Source of the DNA: Tridacna crocea
Lineage: Eukaryota > Mollusca > Bivalvia > Cardiida > Cardiidae
Reading direction: 5' to 3'
DNA length: 64,000 nt
Assembly: GCA_943736015.1 (NCBI GenBank)
Contig: OX031056.1
Location: 65,313,277-65,377,276 of the forward strand
Of this stretch, positions 11,629-23,480 are shown one piece after another. The first letter of the stretch is position 1; every line of letters starts with the position of its first letter. The notes below the pieces were generated by a model. The model was not told where the DNA came from and made no database searches. It was given only the letters and a program-made list of their open reading frames with translations. A program made the position numbers and the translations under genes.

Positions 11629-11852
11629 TTTACTCATTACCATACAACAAAATTTTAAGTTTGACAAAATCGAAAGCATGTGCAGATGACAAAGGTGACT
11701 GAAAATTTGAAACTTGTTTTGTGAAGGGTAGAAAACATTGTGGGAAAAGGAGAAAATGCTGGTTACCAGCATTTTCTCCTTTTCCTACAATGTTTGTTAA
11801 AGACTTCTTTCTCAGGGGCGTCAAAAGTAGGGATTGTGTGGTAATGAATTAA
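11629..11852 (-). repeat. TTAA foldback element copy
   Basis: Intact centre and right end (gtgtggtaatgaattaa); left TTAA mutated to ttta. Degenerate fragments of the family occupy about 11485-11628. Confidence 0.83.
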
Positions 11853-11941
11853 ATGACAAAATCCCACAATATGAGCCATGTTTACTTTGTTGCCTGTATA
11901 CTATTTGTAATGGGAAAATACTGCAATGTTTTTGACCCACT

Positions 11942-12168
11942 TTAACTCATTACAGAAAGACAATTTTTAGGTTTGTCAAAATCGAAAGCATTCGCAGACG
12001 ACAAAATAAAAAAGTGAAAATTTGAAATTTGCTCTGTGAAGGGTAGAAAACATTGTGGGAAAAAGCAGAAAAAGCTGGTTACCAACATTTTCTCCTTTTC
12101 CAACAATGTTTTCTAAAGGCTTCTTTCTCAGGGTCGTCAACATTAAGGATTGCATGGTAATGGGTTAA
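11942..12168 (-). repeat. TTAA foldback element copy
   Basis: TTAACTCATTACAG to ATGGTAATGGGTTAA, 227 bp, arms with a few mismatches. Confidence 0.84.
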
Positions 12169-12201
12169 GGCACAATAATAGCCCAAAAACAAAACAGATA
12201 T

Positions 12202-12430
12202 TTAACCCTTTACCAAACAAAAAAGTTTTAGACTGGTCCAAATTCAAAGCATTTGCAGCTGACAAAATAAATGTCACTGAAAAATTGAAATTTGCCATGG
12301 GAAGGGTAGAAAACATTGTGGGAAAAGGAGAAAATGCTGGTTACCAGCATTTTCTCCTTTTCCCACAATGTTTTCAAAAGGCTTCTATTTCAGGGTCGTG
12401 AAAACAAGGGATTGTTTGGGAAAGGGTTAA
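12202..12430 (-). repeat. TTAA foldback element copy, well preserved
   Basis: 229 bp, TTAACCCTTTACCAAACAA to GGGAAAGGGTTAA, with a long perfect central palindrome (gtgggaaaaggagaaaatgc on both arms). Confidence 0.88.
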
Positions 12431-12909
12431 ATGCATTTCAAATTCGTCTTTGACCCTTTCTTCTTTCACCAAGAAAAATGGGAACATGCATATCGAAACT
12501 GATGCCTTTTTCTTACTGTCTACCCTTTTGCCTTTTCTATCTTACCCACACTTGTTCCTGTTACGATGAACTTCACCACCTATATAATCTTATTTATAAC
12601 AATTTATACAGTAGGTGGCAAATTTCGTCACAACACAAAAGCCTGTGATCTTACCTTACTTTGAGTTACATACTGTGGAAATGGAAATTTTTGTGACATG
12701 GAAATTTTGTGACATGGAAATTTTTGCAGTTTTACAAATTTGTAATACTTACAAACTTTTCTGTTTGACTAATATACTACCAAATTAAAAGTGCCTTGAA
12801 TTTGCCAACATCACCTTGCGCAAAATATCCATAATTGGCAATTTGCACATTTTTCTGACGTGTGTATGTATATATCCACCTATACAGAAATGTATAAATT
12901 AAGACTCAC
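12431..12909. other. Intron sequence next to the helix 5-8 exon
   Basis: AT-rich. A short tandem (tttttgtgacatggaaa, twice or more) occurs at about 12687-12725. No gene feature is seen. Confidence 0.5.
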
Positions 12910-13129
12910 CTGGTGAGATAAGTACAAGAGCACTAAACAAAGACTTCTCCTCATCGCCTAACTTGAACGTGTTAAACCGAACACAAAGGTTGAACATAAG
13001 TTCTACAAAGTGAGGGCCCAGTGGAAAGCCATGTTTCATGTCATCACGTTTCACAAGGGCATTGTGACCTTCAAGGAATATTGTGTTGGAATCTGCATCA
13101 ACAAACTGGGAATGAACAACACAGGCAAC
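12910..13129 (-). CDS. Nuclear receptor exon: ligand domain helices 5-8
   Basis: This 220-bp exon is too interrupted by flanking stops to stand out as a long frame. It has a clear acceptor (aatttttcag) and donor (cag|gtgagt). Reading in phase 0 gives VACVVHSQFVD at the start and LGDEEKSLFSALVLISP at the end. The latter matches the helix 7-8 signature L.DEE..LF.A.VL.SP/TP found in E75, Rev-erb and relatives. It ends in phase 1, completing a glycine or aspartate codon with the next exon (g|at, giving D). The joined sequence ISPDRQGL resembles the (S/T)PDRPGL of this family. I found it by reading the strand around the expected ligand-domain gap. Confidence 0.95.
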
Positions 13130-13188
13130 CTGAAAAATTTAGAAAAAAAAAGTCAGGCAAGTTATAAGAATTCATTTAAACCTTAGAC

Positions 13189-13290
13189 TGCGAAGCACTA
13201 CTCAAGGACCTTTTGCAGACAGTGTAGTTCAAGATCAGACTGCACAGAATGTGCAGTCTGATCTTGGATCTATATTGTCTGATAAAGATA
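13189..13290. repeat. GATCAGACTGCA palindrome family
   Basis: Nearly perfect hairpin: caagatcagactgcacag / gtgcagtctgatcttg, flanked by tgcagacagtgtag and tctatattgtctg, which also pair. It lies 60 bp from the helix 5-8 exon. Confidence 0.75.
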
Positions 13291-13386
13291 TATATTTCCC
13301 AAAAAAGTAACTTTTTACAAAGTGACTTGGTCCATTTCACTATTTTACCATTTCTTTAAGGAATCTTCATAGGAAATTACTTCAGT

Positions 13387-13610
13387 TTACACATCACATC
13401 ATCCCTACTTTTGAAAACCCTGAGAAAGATGCCTTCTGAAAACACTGTTGGAAAAGGAGAAAATGCTGGTAACCTGCATTTTCTCGTTTTCCCACAATGT
13501 TTTCTAACCTTCACTAAATAATTTTCAGATTTTGAGTCACTTTTATTTTGTTGTCTGCAAATACTTTTGATATGGACAAACCTAAAATTTTGTCATTTAG
13601 TAATGAGTAA
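13387..13610 (+). repeat. TTAA foldback element copy
   Basis: Complete length. Termini decayed (tacacatcacatc; taatgagtaa), centre gctggtaacctgca with one arm mismatch. Confidence 0.78.
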
Positions 13611-13920
13611 TCTGGGCAAGCAGTAACCAAAACTGTATATAAAATTAGATTGATAAATGACGGATGGTAGCCTTTCACAAAAGGCTACATGAGCACATTG
13701 CTAAAAAAACATAAAATTGGGTTTTAAAAAAATGTTAGAATGTAACATATGGCAAGATAGGACCCCCAATATAAAATAAATGAGGTAACATAAGGGAAGA
13801 TTGGACCATATCTAATATTCCCATCTATACACTTTTTATGGCTTTGGTGTGCCAAGTATTGTCTAAATTTCAAACTTAAAATCAAATTACATTTACATTA
13901 TATATATATATATATATAAA

Positions 13921-15345
13921 AACAAGAGCGGCAAATTGTCGCAAGATACGCCCGTCTTACCCCAAGTTGTAAAGCTGGGGCATGCACCAGACAAAATTCA
14001 AGTATGAAAAACAACAAAGGGCAATAACTCAAATATTAAGCAAGCAAGAGTTGTGATTTCAGTGCACTGCACTCCCCCTTGATGAGATCTATCCACCAAT
14101 GAAATTTCATAACCCTAGCTAGTATAGTTTTAGAGATATGCTTCGGACAAAAATCAAGTATGAAAAACGACAAAGGGCAATAACTCAAAAATTAAGCAAG
14201 CAAGAGTTATGATTCCTGTGCACTGCACTCCGCCTTGGTGAGATCTATCCACCCATGAAATTTCATAACCCTAGCTAGTATAGTTTTGGAGATATTCACC
14301 GGACAAAATTCAAGTATAAAAAATGACAAAGGGCAATAACTGAAAAATTAAGAAAGCAAGAGTTATGATTCTTGTGCACTGCACTCCCCCTCAGTGAGAT
14401 CTATCCACCCATGAAATTTCATAACCCTAGCTAGTATAGTTTTGGAGATATGCTCCGGACAAAATTCAAGTATGAAAAACAACAAAGGGCAATAACTCAA
14501 AAATTAAGCGAGCAAGAGTTGTGATTTGTGTGCACTGCACCCCCCATTCATGAGATCTATCCACCCATGAAATTTCATAACCCTAGGTAGTATAGTATTG
14601 GTGATATGGTTCGGACAAAAATCAAGTATGAAAAACGACAAAGGGCAATAACTCAAAAATTAAGCAAGCAAGAGTTATGATTCCTGTGCACTGCACCCAG
14701 CCTCGGTGAGATCTATCCACCCATGAAATTTCATAACCCTAGGTAGTATAGTTTTGGAGATATTCACCGGACAAAATTCAAGTATAAAAAACGACAAAGG
14801 GCAATAACTCAAAAATTAAGCGAGCAAGAGTTATGATTCTTGTGCACTGCACTCCCCCTCAGTGAGATCTATCCACCCATGAAATTTCATAACCCTAGCT
14901 AGTATAGTTTTGGAGATATGCTCCGGACAAAATTCAAGTATGAAAAACAACAAAGGGCAATAACTCAAAAATTAAGCAAGCAAGAGTTGTGATTCTTGTG
15001 CACTGCACTCCCCCTCGATGAGATCTATCCACCCATGAAATTTCATAACCCTAGCTAGTATAGTTTTGGAGATATGCTCCGGACAAAATTCAAGTATGAA
15101 AAACAACAAAGGGCAATAACTCAAAAATTAAGCGAGCAAGAGTTATGATTCCTGTGCACTGCACTCCGCCTCGATGAGATCTATCCATCCATGAAATTTC
15201 ATAACCCTAGCTTGTATAGTTTTGGAGATATGCTCCGGACAAAGAACTGGACGCCGCCCGCCCGCCCGCCCGCCCGCCCGGACGCCCGCCCGCCCGCCAC
15301 GGGTGATCCCATAATACGTCCGGTCTTCGACGGGCGTATAAAAAG
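13921..15345 (+). repeat. Pearl/Helentron-like element with about 8 tandem core units
   Basis: The 5' end reads aacaagagcggcaaattgtc, then atacgcccgtc (13946-13956). About eight units of roughly 156 bp follow, each with aaagggcaataactc, gtgcactgcactcc, gagatctatccaccc and ggagatatgctccggaca. A (CCCG)n microsatellite follows at about 15254-15298. The 3' end is gacgggcgtat (15329-15339)+aaaaa, the exact reverse complement of the 5' segment. The layout fits pearl elements of bivalves. A (TA)n tract precedes it at about 13900-13918. No coding frame. Confidence 0.85.
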
Positions 15346-15352
15346 TACATAA

Positions 15353-16000
15353 ACTGGTAATATGTTAGGCAAAACAGCAACTTGATCTTTCAACAAAACC
15401 AAAACTCTCTAAAATAGATTCTCTGAGAACTTGCAAAACTGGGAAAAACTGGAGGGGTTTGTTTCCAAATGATAATAAAGCATACAAATTATATCTTCTA
15501 AACATAAAAAATAATAATTTGTAACACATAAATATCATATTCCTTCTACCTGAAAAAAAGAATTCCAAGCAGCACAATTTGAAGATTATCTCAATTTATT
15601 TGCTGTGAGCAGCAGTGAAACAGAAGTGGGTATGGCCAATAAACCTACTGACACTTTCTCTAAATTTTTTTAGTTCCGATTGTTTGGTTGAGGCTGAAAT
15701 ATGGAATTCACTTTTCACAAATTGTCGCAATTCATTCAAGATAAAAAGCCAACATCAATCTATGGATAAATCAAGCTTGGAATACAATACAGCATCATCT
15801 CAACCAAGAGACAAGAAAAAGTTGATGCAAAGCATCAAAGTCGCCGCAAAAAAATGTTTAATGCTTCAAGAAAGCCAGGGCAAGTAACTAAATGTCAGTT
15901 TTCATCAGCAGATTTTTTAACACATTATGAAATTGATGTGAATGTGAACCTATATCAAAACTTGTCTTCTGATACAGTATCTAATACCCTAACACAGCGC
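15353..16000. other. Intron sequence without recognised repeats
   Basis: Lies in the largest receptor intron. Two overlapping frames at 15615-16072 are weakly coding-like but have no domain, start context or splice support. Confidence 0.45.
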
Positions 16001-16002
16001 TC

Positions 16003-16225
16003 TCTTAGCTCTTTTCCAAACGACAAATATCAGACTTTTCCAAAGTCAAAGAGTTGGCAGATGACAATTTAAAAAGCTGCAAAAATGGTGGAAAATTCTC
16101 TAGTAGTGGGAAAAAAGTATGTAATAATGAAGAAATTGCTTATAACGAGCAATTTCTCCCTATCCAACTTGTTTTTCCAAAAGAATTTGACAACAGATGT
16201 GATAACCCGTGTTTATTTGGAAAAG
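16003..16225 (-). repeat. Degenerate TTAA foldback element, ATAACGAGC centre
   Basis: Recognisable by tttccaaacgacaaat, ggcagatgacaa and the centre gaaattgcttataacgagca. The centre resembles the GCTCGT variant rather than the common type. Ends are lost. Confidence 0.55.
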
Positions 16226-16499
16226 TGTTGAAAGCAGGGCTAAGTTACTAAAATGTTGCTGTCCTAGGAAAGTATGATTCAAGAGGACGTAAGTTTGCAA
16301 GGCATACTTTCAATTTAAACAAGTCTAAGACTACTGTTTTTTGAAAAGTGTTAATAAAGAATCATGGTTTTGCATCGCGCTTTCTGAACAACACAGCGAA
16401 AAAGTGGCCTCTCTCCAGATTGTTTTCCACAAATTAGATTTATGCAGAGCTCGTTGAGAAATAAACAAAGGAGTTCTAATCTATCTTTGTTTTAAAAAC

Positions 16500-16660
16500 T
16501 AAACTTTGACAGATTTGTTTGTTTGTGTTGGGGGTTTAACGCCACTTTAACAGCTAAGGTCATATTATGGCGGTCGGTGACGCACATGCGTTTCCTGGCT
16601 TTCTCATACCGGTACTAACACTACTTTCTTTCCAAAGCCACCGACTACTTTTCTCACAAA
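16500..16660 (-). repeat. SINE-tail-like relic
   Basis: Contains gggggtttaacgcc, whose reverse complement ggcgttaaaccccc resembles the tail of mollusc SINEs. The head is not recognisable. Confidence 0.35.
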
Positions 16661-16789
16661 CTTTGACAGAACTAACCAATAATGGTCAGATACAATCATA
16701 ACCATCATACCCGTTCTTCGGCGGAATTTAGAACAATTTCAGCAATGTACAATTTTAGCAGAAGTCATTCAACAACAACAAAAAACAAG

Positions 16790-18450
16790 AGGGCCATGAT
16801 GGCCCTGTATCGCTCCACTGGCTTTTTAACCCTTTACCACACAAATTGAAGTGTTCATGACCATGAAAAAGAGGGCCTTCAAAAACAATGAACGCTGTCA
16901 GGCAGTACAAGCAGGTTAATTCATTAGCATGAAAGGTAAAATCCTTTGAAAAAAAAGCTGAATGATAGAAACCTTACTCTGAATTTATTATTCACCTCAT
17001 GTGAGCATAACTATTAGCATCAAAAAAATGAATAACACTTGAAAACAGAATATTTTCTATCAAAAAACTTAATGTCTAGCACCAATCATGTATCAATGCA
17101 GTTTGATAATCAAGGGAGGTAAATAGTACCAAACTTTATCTTTCATAAAAAGAGTTATTTCCCTTGATTAATGTATAAATTAAAGTGACTATATCTTGAG
17201 GCCCATGTTAAACTTGTGATCCCTGGATGGAGCCAATTTTGACCCCAGACCTACAATATGAAACTAGAATGTGTGGTTATAAACACAAAGATTTTTTAAT
17301 CTTGCCCAATAAAAAGCCCTGTACAACAAGTTTACTCAAAAAAAGGCCCTGTAAAATATGTGACCCATGAGACAGGTTTATAAAGCCAATGTTAAACTTG
17401 TAACCCCTGGGATGGGGTCAAACTTGACCCCCAAAGTTAAAATTTTGGCCCTCTTGGTAGAAGCCCATTAGATAAAGCTACATGCAAAATTTGGTAGCCC
17501 TAGGCCTTATGGCTATGTACAAGTAGATTATTAAAGTTTCCCTATATAAGCCAATGCAAAACTTGTGATCCCCTGTGACGGGGCTAAATTTGTCCCCAGG
17601 GCTATACTTGGTAGAGACCCCCTAGATAAAGCTACATGCAAAATTTGATAGCCCTAGTCCTTATAGCTAGGTGCGACAAGATTTTTGAAAGTTTTCCCTA
17701 TATAAGCCCATGTAAAATTTGTTACCCCCCGGGGCGGGGCCAGATTTGACCCCTGGGCTATAAGTTGGAAACCCTTGGTAGAGGTCCACTAGATAAAGCT
17801 ACATGCCAAATTTGGTACCCCTAGGCCCTATGGCTAGGTGGAAGAAGAATTTTGAAGTTCTCCCTATATAAGCCCATATAAAACTTGTTACCCCCGGGGC
17901 GGGTCCAATTTTGACCCCAGGGCTATAATTTAGACACTCTTGGTAGAGGTCCACTAAATAAAACAACATCCCAAATTTGGTTGCCCTAGGTCCTATGCCA
18001 AGGTAGAAGAGGAGTTTTAAAGTTCTCCTTAAAAAAGCCCATGTAAAACTTGTGACCCCCGGGGCGGGGCCAATTTTGACCCCAGGGCTATAATTTGAAG
18101 AAACTTGGTAGAGGTCCACTAGTTAAAGCTACATGCCAAATTTGGTAGCTCTAGGCCTTACGGTTTCAGACAAGAAGATTTTCAAAGATTTTCAAAATTT
18201 TTCAGTTTTGTTGCCATGGCAACCACAGTTTTTGAAGGAATTAAATTCTTTCAAGAAATTCTGAAGAGGACCATGGCAGGATCATTTCTGTGAAGTTTCA
18301 TCAAAATTGGATGGGTAGTTTCAGAGAAGAAGATGTTTAAAGAAAAAGTTAACGCACGGACGGACGGACGGACGGACGGACGGACGGACGGACGCACGAC
18401 GGACAACGGGCCATGACATAAGCCCGCTGGCCTTCGGCCAGTGGAGCTAA
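16790..18450 (+). repeat. Pearl/Helentron-like element (CCACTGGC type)
   Basis: The 5' end has the palindrome agggccatgatggccct, then ctccactggc (16813-16822). A piece of foldback element lies at 16826-16880. Units of about 160 bp follow, with ggtagaggtccactagataa, gctacatgccaaatttggta and gacccccggggcggggcc. Then comes gttgccatggcaac (18210-18223), a (GGAC)n microsatellite at about 18356-18395, and a 3' hairpin ctggccttcggccag ending gccagtggag+ctaaaaaa. The 3' gccagtggag is the exact reverse complement of the 5' segment. Frames on the minus strand here are a by-product of the tandem units. Confidence 0.87.
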
Positions 18451-18512
18451 AAAACACACACAAATAGTGGGAAAAACTATCTACTAAATAATCAAAATGA
18501 TAATTAAACCTG

Positions 18513-18620
18513 TGTACGAAGTTTGTACGAAATGACCAAAATAGAAAGTATAAGTAGGTACGAAATGACCAAAATCGTACGAAATGACCTAGGTACGAAA
18601 TTAACATGGTACGAAATGAC
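18513..18620 (+). repeat. Cluster of GTACGAAATGAC repeats
   Basis: Four exact copies of GTACGAAATGAC at 18525, 18558, 18577 and 18609, with a variant gtacgaaattaac at 18593. Spacing is irregular (33, 19, 32 bp), so this is not a simple tandem array. Confidence 0.8.
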
Positions 18621-18897
18621 TGGAAAACTGTACAGCCTTGACCAATGGAAGGCATTTATGTGGACGAGTCCATTTCTCACGAATAGCGAAAATAAAAGTA
18701 AAATTGGGCGGATTTTTTGATGTTGTAAGTATTAACAGAACAAAAATAGTATTGTATTGTAATTTCGTTGTTTAAGAATGAATTTAAAAGCTAGTTTAAG
18801 GCGAAGTAGAAAGATTCCTTGTTAAGTTAACCTAACACCCCTATAAAAATGAAATTCCCACTATCCATGTGCTAAATCGAAAAAACGATTAAAAATA

Positions 18898-18925
18898 TAG
18901 TCGCGCGCTTCTGCGCGGCGACTAA
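18898..18925. other. GC-rich hairpin
   Basis: agtcgcgcgc and gcgcggcgact flank a short loop in AT-rich surroundings. Role unknown. Confidence 0.5.
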
Positions 18926-18929
18926 TAAC

Positions 18930-19525
18930 CAAGAAAACTGTCAGACATTTATTAAATTTTGCTTGTTATTTCCTTACCCAGTCAAAGGAGACATTACCAC
19001 AATGCTTTCTGGCATTTAAGGGTAGGATATCTTCATGAAATGCCTGTAACATCGCCTTTCAAAGCCGAAAAGACATACAGATTCAGCTATGACAAGGGTA
19101 ATCCGTAAATGATTGGTCGATAGATGCTGGTTCCCCTCATTGATAACGAATTACCCAAGTCTTAGCAGAATCTGTACAATTTTGGCATTGAATGGCGATG
19201 TAACACAAATCCCATTACCAGTAGGTGCCCCATCCTCAATTTTCATTCTTTTTAACATAAATTTAGGTTTAATACTATCATAAAAAGATGAACAAAATTT
19301 TTGATAGAATAAAAATTAACTGTACCATGGAATTTTTCAATTTAAAGAGAGAAGCTTATGGAGATTAAAGTGGTCTGCATATGTACCAAGTGTGCAATAA
19401 TCCCTTTTTAACTCTCATAAAATGTACTTTTAACTTGCCATCCAGACAATACAACCAGTTTATGGTTGAGAAAACTAACTATTCCCTTAAATGAAATGAA
19501 ACTGTTTGGTTATTAATGAAGGACA
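18930..19525. other. Intron sequence without recognised features
   Basis: No domain, exon or repeat family recognised. Confidence 0.45.
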
Positions 19526-19677
19526 AAACTAGAGCTGTCACTGAATGTGACTTTATACCCCCGCCAGCGCTTTGATAGTATTTTGTACATAGACGGACAC
19601 ATAGACGGATGCACGGACAGACAGGCTGATTCCAGTGTACTCCAGAAAACATTCGTTTGCGGGGGTATAATTATAAC
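19526..19677 (+). repeat. Small pearl/Helentron-like element, complete
   Basis: Starts aactagagctgtcactgaat with tatacccccgc at 19554-19564. It has a gacggacacatagacgg tract and ends gcgggggtata (19659-19669)+attata. The two 11-mers are exact reverse complements. There is no tandem core, so this is a minimal form of the class (about 150 bp). Confidence 0.8.
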
Positions 19678-20101
19678 AAAGTCAAGATTGTTTGGGCCTA
19701 TGTAACTCTACAATATCAACAGTTCGAAAATCTTCCCTTCTTGTTTGTATAAGCTAGGAACCTACAAGTCACACTGTCTTTGGACAGTCATAAACTACTA
19801 ATGTTAAGGTCTCAGATCAGACAGCATGACATGTGCAGTCTAGTCTTTATCTCACAATTCTTTAAAAGTATTGTTGAGTGTCCTTATTCCATGAGTGTCC
19901 TTGAACAGGTGATTTTTGTGTACATCTCGTAGAGCACATATTTTGATGACATCACACAGTATTTCTGCATGTAACCCTAACCAATATTTGAGTGTCTAAT
20001 TGCCCTTGATTTTCAGACAAATACACCAGAAAATAAACTAATTATCGTATGTTAAAGAAATCTACTTCTTTTTTCTTGATGTTGAGTAGTGTTACTTCTC
20101 A

Positions 20102-20850
20102 AACAAGAGGACCATGATGGTCATATATCGCTCACCTGAGTACTAAGCTGTTAAATCAAACTTGTGACCCCAGGGGCATCCTAGGAAAAAATTTGGTAGA
20201 GGTCCACTACGAGATGCTACTTACAAAATATCAAAGCTCTGCACCTTCTAGTTACAGAGAATAAGAAATTTAAAGTTTTCCTTCTTTGTTCCTATGTTTC
20301 AAACTTGTGACCCCCGGGGTGGGACCAGTTTTGACCTAAGGGGCATCATATGAACAATCTTGGTAGAGGTTCACTAGGAGATGCTACATACCAAATATCA
20401 AAGCTCTGCACCACCTAGTTTCAGACAAGAAGAATTTTGAAGTTTTCCTTCATTATTTCTATATTTCAAACTTGTGACCCCCGGGGTGGGGCCAGTTTTG
20501 ACCCCAGGGTCATCATATCAACAATCTTGGTAGAAGTCTAATAGGAGATGCTACATACCAAATATCAAAGCTCTGCAGCACCTAGTATCAGAGAAGAAGA
20601 ATTTTAAAGTTTTCCTTCTTTGTTCCTATGTTTCAAACTCGTGACCCCCGGGGGCGGGGCCAGTTTTGACCCCGGGTACATCATATGAGCAATCTTAGTA
20701 GAGGTCAACTAGCAGATGCTACGTACCAAATATCAAAGCTATGCACTGTCTAGTTTAAGAGAAGAATATTTTTAAAGTTTTCCTTCTTTGTTCCTAATTT
20801 TCCAATTTGTGACCCCCGGAGCAGCGCCAGTTTTCACCCAAGGTTTTTTG
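20102..20850 (+). repeat. Pearl/Helentron-like element, 3' end missing
   Basis: 5' end aacaagaggaccatgatggt with gctcacctgag at 20130-20140. Four to five units of about 165 bp follow (gacccccggggtggggccag, ggtagaggtccactag). It breaks off at about 20850 without microsatellite or terminal hairpin. Confidence 0.8.
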
Positions 20851-21111
20851 TTTGCCAAAGAAGGCCAATGTTATGTTCTTTAATTATGCACATTGAACAT
20901 GAAAATAGTTATATAGGTTATTCTTAGAAAGTGACCAGAAATGATTTTTTTTATAAAGGCAAGTAATTTGCAGCTCATATTTTGGTCTCAATCCTTAATT
21001 TCATCAAGTTGTTTCCTTATCATCACAGAATTTGACACTCGAGGCTACAAATAAATTTGCCTCCAGTCAATGCTATGAGTAATCAGAGAAGCAAGTAATT
21101 GGGTTGACTTC
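20851..21111. other. Intron sequence without recognised features
   Basis: Nothing recognised. Confidence 0.4.
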
Positions 21112-21347
21112 TACAATCCTTTATCAAACAATCTTGACTTCCAACGACCTTGAATAAATAGGGCTTTTGAAAACATTGTGGGAAAAGGAGAAAATGCTGG
21201 CAACCAGCATTTTCTCCTTTTCCCCCAATGTTTTCTACCATAAAAAAGAAAGATTGCACAATTCAATTTGAGTAACATTGAAATTGTGATCTGCAAATGT
21301 TTTCAATTTGGACCAGTCTACATATTTGTTATCTTGTATAGGGTTAA
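21112..21347 (+). repeat. TTAA foldback element copy
   Basis: Centre gctggcaaccagc with long arms; right end tatagggttaa, left end decayed. Confidence 0.82.
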
Positions 21348-21491
21348 ACTATTATTTCAGACCATTTTTACAACTACATTTTAATAAAGATAAGTACTGT
21401 ATATATAGAACTGGCAAATTAATCTATACTAAATAGGAAGCAAAGACATATTGTAGTGTAGCAGATTGAGAATATCCTCTCATAATTGCCC

Positions 21492-21718
21492 AGTTCTTTA
21501 CCAAACAACAAAATTTTAGACTGGTCCACATTAAACGCATTGGCAGACTTCAAAATAAAAGTGCTTGAAGAATTGAAATTTGTTTTAGGTAAGGGTAGAA
21601 AACATTGTGGGAAAAGGAGAAAATGCTGGTTACCAGCATTTTCTACTTTTCCTGCAATGTTTTCTAAAGACTTCTTCCTCAGGTCATTAAAACTCTAGAT
21701 TGTGTGGTAAAGAGTTAA
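21492..21718 (-). repeat. TTAA foldback element copy
   Basis: Reverse orientation, right end gtgtggtaaagagttaa; centre ctggttaccag intact. Confidence 0.84.
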
Positions 21719-21956
21719 GTCACTTCTACTGTGGCAGATTCATCAATATAGAAGTTAATGTGAGGAAAAGGTAGCCAGACTAAATTATCAAGGTTGGGCA
21801 TTGACCAGACAGAACTGATTCCATCAATGAGCCGCCCAGGGTCTCTAGACCTATTACTGAACAGACAATTCCAAGGCCTATCTAATGATACATTACACAA
21901 TAGATAGATATTCGAAGGAAAGGAAAAGACCACTTTTCAAAAGCATCTAGTACAAA

Positions 21957-22663
21957 CCATGCTCTGTGAAAAAGGGGGACTAATGAACTGCAAAAAGATC
22001 AATTTAGGTCAGCCTGTGCAAACTGCCCAGGCTGACCTAGATTGAAACTTTTTGCTATCAGTATATTTTCTGCATGTCAAAGGATCAGTGTACCTCATGA
22101 TATAATTATCTCATCCACACAAAAAATATGTAAAACAGATATAATTATAGAGGATTTTGGGTTTTTTGAATGAAAGATAAAAATTCATTACATCGAGTGA
22201 ACACCATAGGTAATAGTGTGCCACTCGTGAAAATATTACCCACTGTGTTCACTGGATGAAATAAATTTTGATCCTTCACTAGAAAGACAAATATTCTATT
22301 TAACCCTTTCTGGGAGGAGCTTTATCAAGATCCAGTACAGTTCTTTTCAGTTATTCCTTGTGGCTTTACACTATTATGTCAAGCACAAGAAATGTAAGGT
22401 AAATGATGTCATTTGGTTGTGAGCCACGTGCAATTTACCTAGGAAACTAGAATATAAAAATTAGCATAAAAATAGGCGTACCCGCGGAATATCAAAAAAT
22501 ATTTTCACTGCTATTTCTCGATAGCCTACAGGAAAGCATGAAATAAAACATCATATTCCCTCTATACAGTTATTATACAAAATGGATTTTATGGATTTTA
22601 AGATGACATGCTAGGTATCATGCTGCACCGAGATGCATAAAATCCCCTTTCCACAGAGCATGG
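21957..22663. repeat. MITE with CCATGCTCTG ends, carrying a nested foldback
   Basis: Ends ccatgctctgtgaaaaaggg and ccccttt-ccacagagcatgg are inverted repeats. Inside is the hairpin ggtcagcctgtgcaaac..ccaggctgacc (about 22007-22040). It is longer than 8545-8801, partly because of the foldback at 22180-22275. Confidence 0.68.
22180..22275. repeat. Foldback repeat with GTGAACAC arms
   Basis: Arms cgagtgaacaccataggtaa and ttacccactgtgttcactgg pair around ccactcgtg. It is distinct from the TTAA family. Confidence 0.65.
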
Positions 22664-23029
22664 ATAATTTTTCTTGTTTTTGTTAATTCCTCCTTTGTAA
22701 CACTCACACTAGCCCCTCTTGATCTAAAACTCAAATGTGCTTATAAAACCCGTTTGGTAATAGTAATATCTATTTGGCAGTACACTGAACCTTGACTAAA
22801 TAGCTCAGTTCCAAACAGCCAAGGGCTATTAAAGGGAAACACAGCTTTGCAAAACTGTTTTCAAGGACTGATTTGACGAAAGCATTTGCCTAGGGATCCA
22901 TCCCTATCTCATTTCTGAACATGATTTTGATATTATATGTGTGCAGCGAAAGGCATGTTAAGCAATCTTCCTATGCAGGGCTTACAGGCAGTGGCTCTGG
23001 AAACAATTCAGTGTTGTACAAAACACTAG
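22664..23029. other. Intron sequence without recognised features
   Basis: Nothing recognised. Confidence 0.4.
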
Positions 23030-23096
23030 TACCAGGGGATATCAAAAAGTTTTAAGCCTCACATAGAAAGAGCCAGATATCCAAATTCAAAATGCT

Positions 23097-23480
23097 TTAT
23101 TGTTCAGCACAGTCCCCTTGCAACCCCACACACTTGTTCCATCTAGTTTGCCAGTCATTGATATGCAATGTGTAGAAGCCAACATCTTGGTCCCGAACCA
23201 GCCCTCCAAAGCAGCAGTCAAATCATCATCGTCATCAAACTGCCAGCCCTGAAGGTGTTTTTCAGCCTGGGAAAGAGGTGGAAGTTGCTGGGGGCTGGGT
23301 GTGGAGAATAGGGGTGGGAGAAGGAGGAGTTCGTAGACCCATTCGCGCACAGCTTCCATTGCAACTCATCTGGTGTTGACTGGTGTACCGATTTTCCCGT
23401 GGCGTTTTTCCTTGATGGATTGACGCACCTGCTTCAGTAGAGTATGTTTCAGTAGGGTACTATGTTGAACGAGATGGCCA
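23097..23480 (-). pseudogene. Mariner-family transposase, C-terminal relic, frameshifted
   Basis: Reading the minus strand in shifting frames gives pieces of a mariner transposase C-terminus: YELLLLPP, SNFHLFPRLK (family: SDYHLF.LK), KHLQGWQFDDDDDL, ALEGWF and DVGFYTLHIND, then RWNKCVGLQGD before a stop at 23097-23099. At least two frame changes and a stop after TPVNTR show it is dead. The DDE/D catalytic start and the N-terminal helix-turn-helix are absent. Confidence 0.82.

Noticed and set aside
15615-16072. Two overlapping plus-strand frames as a small gene
   Set aside because: No domain, no splice or start support, AT-rich composition; the 3' part grades into a degenerate foldback element.
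17799-18655. Minus-strand frames of 106 and 134 codons
   Set aside because: They are translations of tandem pearl-like units and the (GGAC)n microsatellite (SVRPSVRPSV repeats).
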